DNA from: Paracoccaceae bacterium
Lineage (GTDB): Bacteria > Pseudomonadota > Alphaproteobacteria > Rhodobacterales > Rhodobacteraceae
Length of the DNA: 12,085 nt
Direction: 5' to 3'
NCBI GenBank assembly: GCA_026982255.1
Contig: JALSHL010000247.1
Span: 1-12,085, forward strand
Shown here: positions 1 to 5,545 of the stretch, piece by piece
How the letters are laid out: every line of letters starts with the position of its first letter
Numbering within the stretch: the stretch's first letter is position 1
Notes under the pieces: model-generated
Told to the model about the DNA's origin: nothing
The model's database searches: none
What the model saw: the letters and a program-made list of their open reading frames with translations, nothing else
Position numbers and translations under genes: made by a program

Positions 1-69
1 CGGCTTATTCGGCAATAGTGGCTTGATTTTGCTGAATTGTTCTTCCGTTAACCAAAATGTCCCAGACAT
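1..69 (-). CDS. IS5-family transposase, N-terminal fragment (runs off the window)
   Basis: Twenty-three codons read leftward from an ATG at 67-69 to the window edge. The peptide starts MSGTFWLTEEQFSKIKPLLP, the typical N-terminus of IS5-family (DUF4096 / InsH-like) DDE transposases, where a FWLT-[DE]-EQ stretch is followed by a PLLP motif. A strong purine-rich ribosome binding site (GGGAGGG) sits a few bases before the ATG. The catalytic DDE domain lies outside the window, so it cannot be said whether the gene is intact. The protein would cut and join the ends of its own element. Confidence 0.7.
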   Translation of the reverse strand, partial: MSGTFWLTEEQFSKIKPLLPNKP

Positions 70-123
70 GAAACCCTCCCTGTTTCATATCTTGAATCAC
101 ATTCTGATTTATAGGTCTACACC
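1..123 (-). mobile_element. 5' end of an IS5-family insertion sequence (partial)
   Basis: This is the end of an insertion sequence whose remainder lies left of the window. It carries the start of a transposase reading leftward. The outer edge is placed at about 123, because a CTAG tetranucleotide (124-127) follows at once and CTAG fits the YTAR target preference known for IS5-group elements. The terminal stretch read inward starts near GGTGTAGACC and contains a TATAAA box (107-112 on the minus strand) that could be the transposase -10. The stretch 1-123 is AT-richer than the genes further right. The other inverted repeat and the second target copy cannot be seen, so the boundary is an estimate of a few bases. 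What is seen is the transposase start; the family edge is inferred. Confidence 0.6.
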
Positions 124-150
124 CTAGACTGAGTAAAGGAGAAATGGGAA

Positions 151-486
151 ATGGGATTGTCCACTGAGCAACAAGCACTTGTCGAGCAAAGGCTTAACAA
201 TGATAAAAAGTCTATACTTGTCGCATATTTGTTGTGGGCCTTTGTCGGTGGTCTCGGGGCTCATAGATTTTATTTAGGGAAAACGGGTAGTGGCATCGCC
301 ATGTTGGCAATGTTAATTGTGGGTGCATTAACGATAGGGGTTGCCGTTGGTGCGGTATTCTTGATCATATTAGTTGTATGGCTTCTGGTTGATTTGTTTC
401 TCATTCCCGGAATGGTTGATCAAGACACCAAAGCCAAGCGCACACAAATATCGAATGAGTTGAGCGTGATGTCCGGTTCGCGGTAA
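151..486 (+). CDS. TM2 domain-containing small membrane protein
   Basis: A 111-residue protein with a TM2 domain. A polar N-terminus (1-20) leads into a first hydrophobic segment (about 22-36) and the family signature GGLGAHRFYLGKTGSG at 33-48. A long hydrophobic stretch (about 49-84) and the DLFLIPGMV motif at 81-89 close the domain; the last 20 residues are polar. TM2 proteins are widespread two-helix inner-membrane proteins with no settled biochemical role in bacteria. The start is fixed by AAAGGAG at 135-141, nine bases before the ATG; an ATG at 144 is out of frame and stops at once. The gene is visibly AT-richer than those to its right and uses several TTA leucine codons that they avoid, which suggests separate acquisition. 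An insertion sequence ends about 27 bp before its start, so any native promoter has probably been displaced. Confidence 0.85.
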   Translation: MGLSTEQQALVEQRLNNDKKSILVAYLLWAFVGGLGAHRFYLGKTGSGIAMLAMLIVGALTIGVAVGAVFLIILVVWLLVDLFLIPGMVDQDTKAKRTQISNELSVMSGSR

Positions 487-682
487 ACGGTTTGACCAGC
501 GATTGAACACTGATATCCGTAAACCGTAGTGTTCTCGGGATATGTACATCGAGTCGGGAATAATTGCCGACCTGAAAACCGGAAGACACCGGACTTGAAC
601 AGGGCGATTTCGAACGGAACGGGCTGCTTGCGGGCGGCCCGTTTTTTCTTGCGCGGGGCGTGAAACCTGCCAGAGTGGTGCC
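487..682. other. Intergenic stretch with no convincing gene
   Basis: This stretch separates the TM2 gene from the methyltransferase gene. The only open frame is an 18-codon one from an ATG at 542, without a convincing ribosome binding site, and it is unlikely to be a gene. No tRNA fold could be drawn. The one clear element is the terminator at 619-650. The part before it (about 487-618) is less GC-rich than the right-hand genes and might hold a short untranslated transcript or the worn remains of a gene, but nothing in it is recognisable. Confidence 0.5.
619..650 (+). terminator. Rho-independent terminator
   Basis: A nine-base-pair stem (619-627 with 634-642, one G-U wobble) closes a six-base loop (TTGCGG) and runs directly into six T residues at 642-647, then CTT. 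This is a textbook intrinsic terminator reading rightward. It would end transcripts coming from the TM2 gene or from an unseen RNA in 487-618, and it shields the methyltransferase gene from read-through. Confidence 0.85.
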
Positions 683-1123
683 ATGATGAAAAAAATCGAC
701 ATACCGCCCGCCTGGCTGCTGGCCTGCATGTTTGTTGCCTGGTTTCTGGCGCGGGTCTGGCCGATCTACAGTTTCAACGTGTCCGGCTGGGTGACCGGTG
801 TGCTGGTCGGGGGCGGGGTGTATCTGGTGCTGTGGTCCGTGGTCTGGCTTCGCAAGCGCGGCACAACGCTGGACCCGCATGATACGCCGTCGGCGCTGGT
901 GGTCGAGGGGCCGTATAAACTCAACCGCAACCCGATCTATACCGGCATGGCGGTGATCCTGCTGGGGGTGGCGCTCTGGTTGGGGGAGTTCTCGGCCCTG
1001 ATCCCTGTGGTGCTGTTTCCGCTGATCGTGACATGGCGGTTTGTGGCAGGAGAGGAGCGGACGCTGCGCAATACTTTCGGTGCGGCGGCCGAGGCGTATT
1101 TTGCGAAATCGCGACGCTGGTAG
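683..1123 (+). CDS. PEMT/isoprenylcysteine methyltransferase-family membrane protein
   Basis: A 146-residue integral membrane protein of the PEMT / isoprenylcysteine carboxyl methyltransferase fold, a family that uses S-adenosylmethionine at the membrane face. Hydrophobic segments lie at about 10-29, 36-57, 86-101 and 103-120. The diagnostic C-terminal half is complete: EGPYKLNRNPIYTGM at 75-89, a pair of glutamates at 124-125, and the closing pattern FG-x(6)-YF-x(3)-RRW. The length fits the short bacterial members. The histidine often seen in RHPxY is asparagine (N83), a common variant. The substrate is unknown; bacterial members act on lipids, small phenols or other hydrophobic acceptors. 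The ribosome binding site is weak (GAGTGG, 673-678), so the neighbouring second ATG (686) is an equally possible start. It follows a strong terminator, so it needs its own promoter, which was not recognised. Confidence 0.8.
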   Translation: MMKKIDIPPAWLLACMFVAWFLARVWPIYSFNVSGWVTGVLVGGGVYLVLWSVVWLRKRGTTLDPHDTPSALVVEGPYKLNRNPIYTGMAVILLGVALWLGEFSALIPVVLFPLIVTWRFVAGEERTLRNTFGAAAEAYFAKSRRW

Positions 1124-1150
1124 GCGCGATAACATACGGCTCGCGAAGGG

Positions 1151-1182
1151 TTGACTGGTATGTCGGGCAAAATCCCTATACA
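1151..1182 (+). promoter_or_regulatory. Weak candidate promoter for the DUF1223 gene
   Basis: A TTGACT hexamer at 1151-1156 and TATACA at 1177-1182 both resemble sigma-70 boxes and lie 32 bp before the ATG at 1214. The spacer is 20 bp (19 if CTATAC is used), longer than the usual 16-18, so this is only a candidate. The gene may instead be read from the upstream methyltransferase gene. Confidence 0.22.
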
Positions 1183-1213
1183 TCACGGGGAAACCGGTTT
1201 TCGTGGAGTTTTC

Positions 1214-1906
1214 ATGCGTATTCTTGCCCTGTTCAGCCTGATCCTTGCCCTTGCCGCCCCTGTTGTGGCACAGGAACCCGTGGTGGTGGAGCTGTTTACC
1301 TCGCAAGGGTGCAGTTCCTGTCCGCCGGCCGATGCTTTCGCGCATGATCTGGTCGCGCGGGAACCGGCGGTGATCGTGCTGGCATGGCATGTGGACTACT
1401 GGGATTATCTGGGCTGGAAGGACGTGTTTTCCAGCCGCGAGGCCACCGCCCGCCAGGAGGGGTATCGCCAGCGCTGGAAGTTGCGTTCGCTCTATACGCC
1501 GCAGATCGTGGTGCATGGCGAGGCACAGGCCGTCGGCAGCAAACGGGCCGAGGTTTCGATGTATATCGAGAGCTTCCAGGCCGAGGCGCCGATGCTGTCC
1601 TTCGATCTGAAATCCGAAAACGGGGTAGCGGGGGCGCTGATTACGCCGCTGGTTTCCGACCTGCCCGCCGCCGAGGTGGTGATTGTGCGGGTAACGCCCG
1701 AGGCGCAGACCATGATCGAGCGGGGCGAGAATGCCGGCAACACCTTTACCTACGTCAATGTGGTGCGCGAGATGACCTGGCTGGCGGACTGGGACGGCAA
1801 GGATCCGGTTGTGGTCGAGGGGGTCGAGCTTGACGGCGACCGCTATGTGCTGCTCGTGCAGGCGAAGGACTTCGGCCCGATCCTTGGCGCGCGCTATCTG
1901 AACTAG
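1214..1906 (+). CDS. DUF1223 exported thioredoxin-like protein
   Basis: A 230-residue secreted protein. The N-terminus MRILALFSLILALAAPVVA is a clear Sec signal peptide with likely cleavage before QEP, so the mature protein acts in the periplasm. The mature part starts with a thioredoxin-like strand and a CxxC pair (C33-S-S-C36, within LFTSQGCSSCPPAD), the hallmark of DUF1223. Further family-like stretches are the WHVDYWDYLGWKD segment and the YTPQIVVHG segment, which supplies the cis-proline of a thioredoxin fold. The biochemical role of DUF1223 is not settled; a thiol-redox role is inferred from the CxxC. The frame is open upstream to 1151, but the ATG at 1214 is chosen because it begins the signal peptide and has TGGAG at 1204-1208, five bases away. 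Its stop codon overlaps the stop of the convergent dehydrogenase gene. Confidence 0.88.
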   Translation: MRILALFSLILALAAPVVAQEPVVVELFTSQGCSSCPPADAFAHDLVAREPAVIVLAWHVDYWDYLGWKDVFSSREATARQEGYRQRWKLRSLYTPQIVVHGEAQAVGSKRAEVSMYIESFQAEAPMLSFDLKSENGVAGALITPLVSDLPAAEVVIVRVTPEAQTMIERGENAGNTFTYVNVVREMTWLADWDGKDPVVVEGVELDGDRYVLLVQAKDFGPILGARYLN

Positions 1907-3240
1907 AGATTCCAGCAGGTAACGCTGTCGGGGAAAATTTTTCGGTCCAGTGCGGCGCGGATGTCGATGACGGCTGCGGTTTTGTCCAGCAGGGGCAGCA
2001 GGGTCTTTCGCGGGTTTTCCACATAGGCGCGATGGGGCACCGCGAGGATCAACAGATCGAGCGGCGGCATGTCGGCGGGTTCGCACCATTCACCGGCAGC
2101 GTTTGCGGGGATGTCGGCGGCGGTCACCATGGCGTCATGCACCAGCGGGCGGACACCGAATTTCGCCAGCCCCTCCAGCACGTCGAAGGTTTTCGAGTTG
2201 CGCAGGTCCGGCACGTTTTCCTTGAACGTCAGCCCCAGAACCCCGACGCGGGCTTCTGCCAGCGGTATCCGGTTGGCAGAGAGCATTTTCACCGCCTTTT
2301 CGGCAATCCGCCCGCCCATGCTGTCATTGACGCGCCGCCCCGAGAGGATGACCTCGGGATGGTAGCCCAGTTCCTCGGCCTTGGCGGTCAGGTAGTAAGG
2401 ATCGACGCCGATGCAGTGGCCGCCGACCAGCCCGGGGGTAAAGGGCAGGAAGTTCCATTTCGTGCCCGCCGCCTGCAACACGTCGTGGCTGTTGATGTCC
2501 ATTCTGTCGCAGATGATGGCGATTTCGTTCATTAGGGCGATGTTGACGTCGCGCTGGGTATTCTCGATCACCTTGGCGGCCTCGGCCACGCGGATCGAGG
2601 GGGCGCGGTGGATGCCGGCGGGGACAAGCGCGGCATAGACATCGGCGACACGTTGCAGGGTTTCGGCGTTCTGGCCGGAGACGACCTTGACGATGGTTTC
2701 CAGACGGTGCCGGGTGTCGCCGGGGTTGATGCGTTCGGGGCTGTAGCCGAGGGTGAAATCGCGCCCGCAGGCCAGACCGGAGGTTTCCGACAGGATCGGA
2801 CCGCAAAAATCCTCGGTCACGCCGGGATAGACGGTGGATTCGAAGACTACCACGGCCCCCTTGGTCAGGTGCGGGCCGATGGTGCGGCAGGCGGATTCGA
2901 GCGGCGACAGGTCGGGGCGGTTGCCCTTGTCGATCGGGGTCGGGACGGTGACGACGAAAAATGTGGCACCGGACAGGGCGCTGGCCTCGGCGGTGACTTC
3001 GAGGGTGGAGGCGGTGACCTCGGCCTTCGTGATCTCGCGCGTCGCGTCGAACCCGCTGTGCAACTGGGCGACGCGGCGTTGCGATATATCGAAGCCGGTG
3101 ACATTGGCGAAATGGCGGGCGAAGCCGACGGCGACCGGCAGGCCGACATAGCCGAGGCCGATAACGGCGATGGTCTCGTCGGTGCGCAGGGGGGCACAGG
3201 GTTCGGCATGGGCGAGCGACAGGGGGGTGCTGATGTTCAT
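1903..3240 (-). CDS. tviB: UDP-N-acetylhexosamine 6-dehydrogenase (TviB/WbpO type)
   Basis: A 445-residue nucleotide-sugar dehydrogenase, expected to oxidise UDP-GlcNAc or UDP-GalNAc in two NAD+-dependent steps to the hexosaminuronic acid, a precursor of acidic capsules such as Vi antigen. The NAD-binding GLGYVG loop is at 28-33. VTVPTPID (97-104), the central YSPERINPGD (166-175), the helix with AEAAKVIENTQRD (219-231), KWNFLPFTPGLVGGHCIGVD (261-280) with the catalytic cysteine C276, and K340 in TFKEN are all present. The PTPID and GSKWNF-like motifs place it with TviB/WbpO/WbpA rather than with UDP-glucose dehydrogenases. About 20 extra residues precede the Rossmann strand. The ATG is supported by GGAG six bases upstream. 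It starts 13 bp after the KpsE-like gene and is the last gene of the operon. It meets the DUF1223 gene tail to tail, with both stop codons inside one CTAG (1903-1906). The exact sugar is not certain. Confidence 0.9.
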   Translation of the reverse strand: MNISTPLSLAHAEPCAPLRTDETIAVIGLGYVGLPVAVGFARHFANVTGFDISQRRVAQLHSGFDATREITKAEVTASTLEVTAEASALSGATFFVVTVPTPIDKGNRPDLSPLESACRTIGPHLTKGAVVVFESTVYPGVTEDFCGPILSETSGLACGRDFTLGYSPERINPGDTRHRLETIVKVVSGQNAETLQRVADVYAALVPAGIHRAPSIRVAEAAKVIENTQRDVNIALMNEIAIICDRMDINSHDVLQAAGTKWNFLPFTPGLVGGHCIGVDPYYLTAKAEELGYHPEVILSGRRVNDSMGGRIAEKAVKMLSANRIPLAEARVGVLGLTFKENVPDLRNSKTFDVLEGLAKFGVRPLVHDAMVTAADIPANAAGEWCEPADMPPLDLLILAVPHRAYVENPRKTLLPLLDKTAAVIDIRAALDRKIFPDSVTCWNL

Positions 3241-3253
3241 GGGGGACTCCGTT

Positions 3254-4069
3254 TCAGGTTCTGGCGTGGTGCAGCAGGGATTTCAGGAACACCGCGCCGA
3301 GGGCGAACAGCGACAGGCCGGTCAGAAAGGCCAGCAGGGTGTTGCGCGGGGCCAGCGGGATTTTTTGTGCCGGCGAGGGCGGGGCGACGATGGTGACAGG
3401 TGCCTTGAGCGCGGCGATCATCCCGGCGTTTCGAAGCGGTGCATCCGTCGGGGTGTGTGCCTTGGTGGTCAGGGTGACCAGCCCCTCGCGCGCGTTGATG
3501 GCGATGTCGAAATCGCGCGGGGCGGGGTTGGCGGCATAGAGCGCGGCGCGCAGGCGGAAGGCCGGCGCCATGTTCGAGGGTTGTCGCGGGTCGCGATTGT
3601 CGAACAGCGGATTTTGCGCCGCGTCCGGTGTGGCGGTTTCGAGCGACAGAATGCTGTCGGAACGATAGAGCGGCGGGGCCAGCAGGGCGAAATAGAGCGC
3701 GGTCAGCAGGGTCGGCAGCACCACGGTCAGGGCAAAGGCCAGCGCGGTCAGGCGGCGGGCCTTGCGCCGTGCGGCCAGCAGGCGGGTCTTGGCGGTCTCT
3801 ATATCGTCGAGCGCCTCCAGATGGGCGCGGGCCTTTTCCATGCGACGGGTTTCCTGCGCCTCGGCCTCGGCGCGGCGGCGGGCCTCGGCGTCGCGGATGC
3901 GGCGGGCCTTGTCTTCCTCGAACTGTTCCAGACGCTGTTCGCGGGTCAGGGCGGCCTGTTGGCGGCGCTGCGGGGCGGGGTCCTCGGCAGCGCGGCGGCG
4001 GATCTCGCGCCATTTGCGCAGGCGCTCGGCCTCGGCGGCGACTTCGGGGGCGGGGACGGGATCAGGCAT
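3254..4069 (-). CDS. Short KpsE/Wzz-like capsule export inner-membrane protein
   Basis: A 271-residue protein that resembles the inner-membrane PCP/KpsE-type partner of ABC capsule exporters, but it is short. Residues 1-106 are a charged Arg/Glu/Ala-rich region likely to form a cytoplasmic coiled coil. A first membrane segment follows at about 107-130, leading into APPLYRSDSILSLETA (131-146), which matches the start of the periplasmic domain in KpsE-like proteins. The periplasmic part is only about 110 residues (KpsE homologues usually have a longer one with a coiled coil). It ends in a proline-rich stretch (PVTIVAPPSPAQKIPLAP, 224-241) before the second membrane segment (about 244-264). That proline motif before the last helix is typical of PCP proteins. 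The ATG at 4069 is preferred: GAGG lies six bases upstream and it overlaps the ATPase stop by 8 bp. An ATG at 4084, adding five residues, has no spaced ribosome binding site. Confidence 0.68.
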   Translation of the reverse strand: MPDPVPAPEVAAEAERLRKWREIRRRAAEDPAPQRRQQAALTREQRLEQFEEDKARRIRDAEARRRAEAEAQETRRMEKARAHLEALDDIETAKTRLLAARRKARRLTALAFALTVVLPTLLTALYFALLAPPLYRSDSILSLETATPDAAQNPLFDNRDPRQPSNMAPAFRLRAALYAANPAPRDFDIAINAREGLVTLTTKAHTPTDAPLRNAGMIAALKAPVTIVAPPSPAQKIPLAPRNTLLAFLTGLSLFALGAVFLKSLLHHART

Positions 4070-4754
4070 GGCGGGCCTCGGCATTCCAGAAGGTGGTGCC
4101 GTAGGAGCCGGCGTAATCGAGGGTGTCCTGTGCTTCGTCGGCGGAGTCGCAGGGGATCAGGCGACCTTCGTGCAGGGCATAGAAGGTGGTGCAGAAGCGG
4201 TTCAGCGTGCGGGCGTGGCGCGACAGAAGGATCAGGCCGGAGCGGTTCAGGCGCTCGAACAGGGCGGCCTCGCATTTGTCGCGGAACAAGTGGTCGCCGG
4301 CGCTGGTGACGCCGTCGCTGAGGTAGGTGTCGAATTCCACCGACATGGAAAAGGCAAAGCCGAGGCGGGCACGCAGGGCGGGGGCATACTGGCCGACGGG
4401 ACGGTGGAAGGCGGGGCCGATGTCGGCGAAGCTTTCGCAGTAGTCCACGGTCTCGGCCACGTCGCGGCGCAGCAGCCGTGCAAGCAGGCGGATGTTTTCC
4501 GCCCCCGACAGGCGGGGGTGGAAACCGAGTGTGGTGCCGAGCGGGAAGGAGACGGAACAGCGGCGTTCCACATGACCGCTGTCGGGGCGCTCGACGCCGG
4601 AAATCAGCCGCGCGAGGGTGGTTTTGCCGCTGCCCGCCAGCGCCAGAATGCCGGTTTTGGCGTGGCGCGGGAATTGCAGCGAGACGTCGTTGAGCAGGAT
4701 CTCCGGCCCGTCGGGTTTCATGTGGTAGCGGGTGACGTTCAGCAGGGTGATCAT
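4062..4754 (-). CDS. kpsT: KpsT-like ABC transporter ATPase with degenerate active-site motifs
   Basis: A 230-residue ABC ATPase of the capsule/teichoic-acid exporter type, expected to sit on the cytoplasmic face of the KpsM-like permease. The overall pattern follows KpsT. The P-loop is A38-x4-G43-K44-T45. VSFPLGTTLGF (68-78) and LSGAENIRLLARL (82-94) match the family's Q-loop region, though H79 stands where E. coli KpsT has glutamine. FAFSMSVEFDTYLSDGVTSAGD (133-154) is the Walker B/D-loop region. Key departures can be read: the residue after the Walker B aspartate D147 is glycine (G148, codon at 4311-4313) instead of the catalytic glutamate; the signature SSGM/SAGM before RARL is APAL (124-127); and the switch-histidine position is R179 with histidine one place later. 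ATP binding looks possible, normal hydrolysis doubtful. The ATG overlaps the permease stop in an ATGA (4751-4754), so the two are translationally coupled. Confidence 0.82.
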   Translation of the reverse strand: MITLLNVTRYHMKPDGPEILLNDVSLQFPRHAKTGILALAGSGKTTLARLISGVERPDSGHVERRCSVSFPLGTTLGFHPRLSGAENIRLLARLLRRDVAETVDYCESFADIGPAFHRPVGQYAPALRARLGFAFSMSVEFDTYLSDGVTSAGDHLFRDKCEAALFERLNRSGLILLSRHARTLNRFCTTFYALHEGRLIPCDSADEAQDTLDYAGSYGTTFWNAEARHA

Positions 4755-5545
4755 GTCAGTTCCGTCCCGTCGCGGGTGCGCCCGAAGGCCGATTGCAGCA
4801 GGTGCGAGACAACCAGCGCCATGGCCGAGGCCAGCAGCGGCAGCCGGATATCGTAGAAATCGGAGGTGTAATCGGCGAACACGCCGGAGCGGATGACCTC
4901 GACCGCGTGCAGCAGCGGGTTCCACCACAGATAGGGCGGCAGGGCGGGCGGCAGTTCGGGCACGGTGAAGAACACGCCGGAAACCCAGAACAGCGGCCGG
5001 ATCAGGATCGGGGTCAGGCGCTTCACCGTTTCCGACAGCAGCCCCGCCACGGCGGCGAGACGTCCGAAGGCGGCGGCGATGAAGGCGGTGAGCAGCAGCC
5101 CTTCGAGGGTTTGCAGCGGATCGTGGATCGGGACGGGACCGAAGGCCAGCGCGATCATGGCCCAGACCAGCGCCGCGACCAGCAGGGCGTTCAGCAGTTC
5201 CAGCAGCGCGGCGGCCAGCAGCATGTCGGATATGCGCACGCCGGCGAAATGCACCATGTGACGCTGGGTGCCGATGGCGCGGGCCATGGCCGAAATGGTG
5301 TAGCGGAACAGCACATAGGGGACGACTCCGGTGGCGATGAAAGCCGGGGTGGAAACCGGAATGCCGGGCGTGCGGCCGATCAGGGTGAAAAACGCCATCA
5401 GCGTGGCGATCCACAGCAACGGCACGAGGAAGGTCCAGAGGTAGCCGACCGGATCGCCGGCGAAACGGCAGCGGACCTCGCGCAGCATCAGGGTGTGCAG
5501 GGTGGCGCCCAGGTTCCAGAGGCCGGTGGAGAGCGTGCCGGTCAT
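4751..5545 (-). CDS. kpsM: KpsM-like ABC-2 type polysaccharide export permease
   Basis: A 264-residue ABC-2 permease of the KpsM/Wzm type, forming the inner-membrane channel that moves a completed glycan to the periplasm. The N-terminal amphipathic stretch LMLREVRCRFAGDPVGYLW (19-37) is the family hallmark (LxxRExxxRF...GYLW). About six hydrophobic segments follow, including LVPLLWIATLMAFFTLIG, the segment around VVPYVLFRYTI, LLELLNALLVAALVWAMIAL, LLLTAFIAAAFGRLAAVAGLL and the region with FWVSGVFFTVPELP and WWNPLLHAVEVIRSG, which corresponds to the conserved NPLxHxVExxR motif of exporters. The length is close to KpsM (about 258). The ATG at 5543-5545 overlaps the stop of the upstream glycosyltransferase gene in an ATGA, and its own stop overlaps the start of the ATPase gene in the same way, which argues for one complex made in step. 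Confidence 0.88.
   Translation of the reverse strand: MTGTLSTGLWNLGATLHTLMLREVRCRFAGDPVGYLWTFLVPLLWIATLMAFFTLIGRTPGIPVSTPAFIATGVVPYVLFRYTISAMARAIGTQRHMVHFAGVRISDMLLAAALLELLNALLVAALVWAMIALAFGPVPIHDPLQTLEGLLLTAFIAAAFGRLAAVAGLLSETVKRLTPILIRPLFWVSGVFFTVPELPPALPPYLWWNPLLHAVEVIRSGVFADYTSDFYDIRLPLLASAMALVVSHLLQSAFGRTRDGTELT

Noticed and set aside
555..618. A tRNA- or tmRNA-like 3' end before the terminator
   Set aside because: The TTCGAAC string invites the idea of a T-loop, but no matching T-stem, acceptor stem or CCA end could be formed.
401..2089. A 562-codon minus-strand open frame opposite the TM2, methyltransferase and DUF1223 genes
   Set aside because: It is an antisense shadow of GC-rich coding sequence: very rich in Arg, His, Pro and Gln, no domain motif, and it runs through a terminator and two recognisable plus-strand genes.
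2032..4309. Plus-strand frames opposite the dehydrogenase and KpsE-like genes
   Set aside because: Composition typical of antisense to GC-rich genes, and both minus-strand genes are supported by motifs and ribosome binding sites.
4062..4754. Treating the KpsT-like gene as a pseudogene
   Set aside because: The frame is intact, it overlaps neighbours on both sides in a coupled way, and the rest of the KpsT pattern is preserved; decay is possible but not shown.
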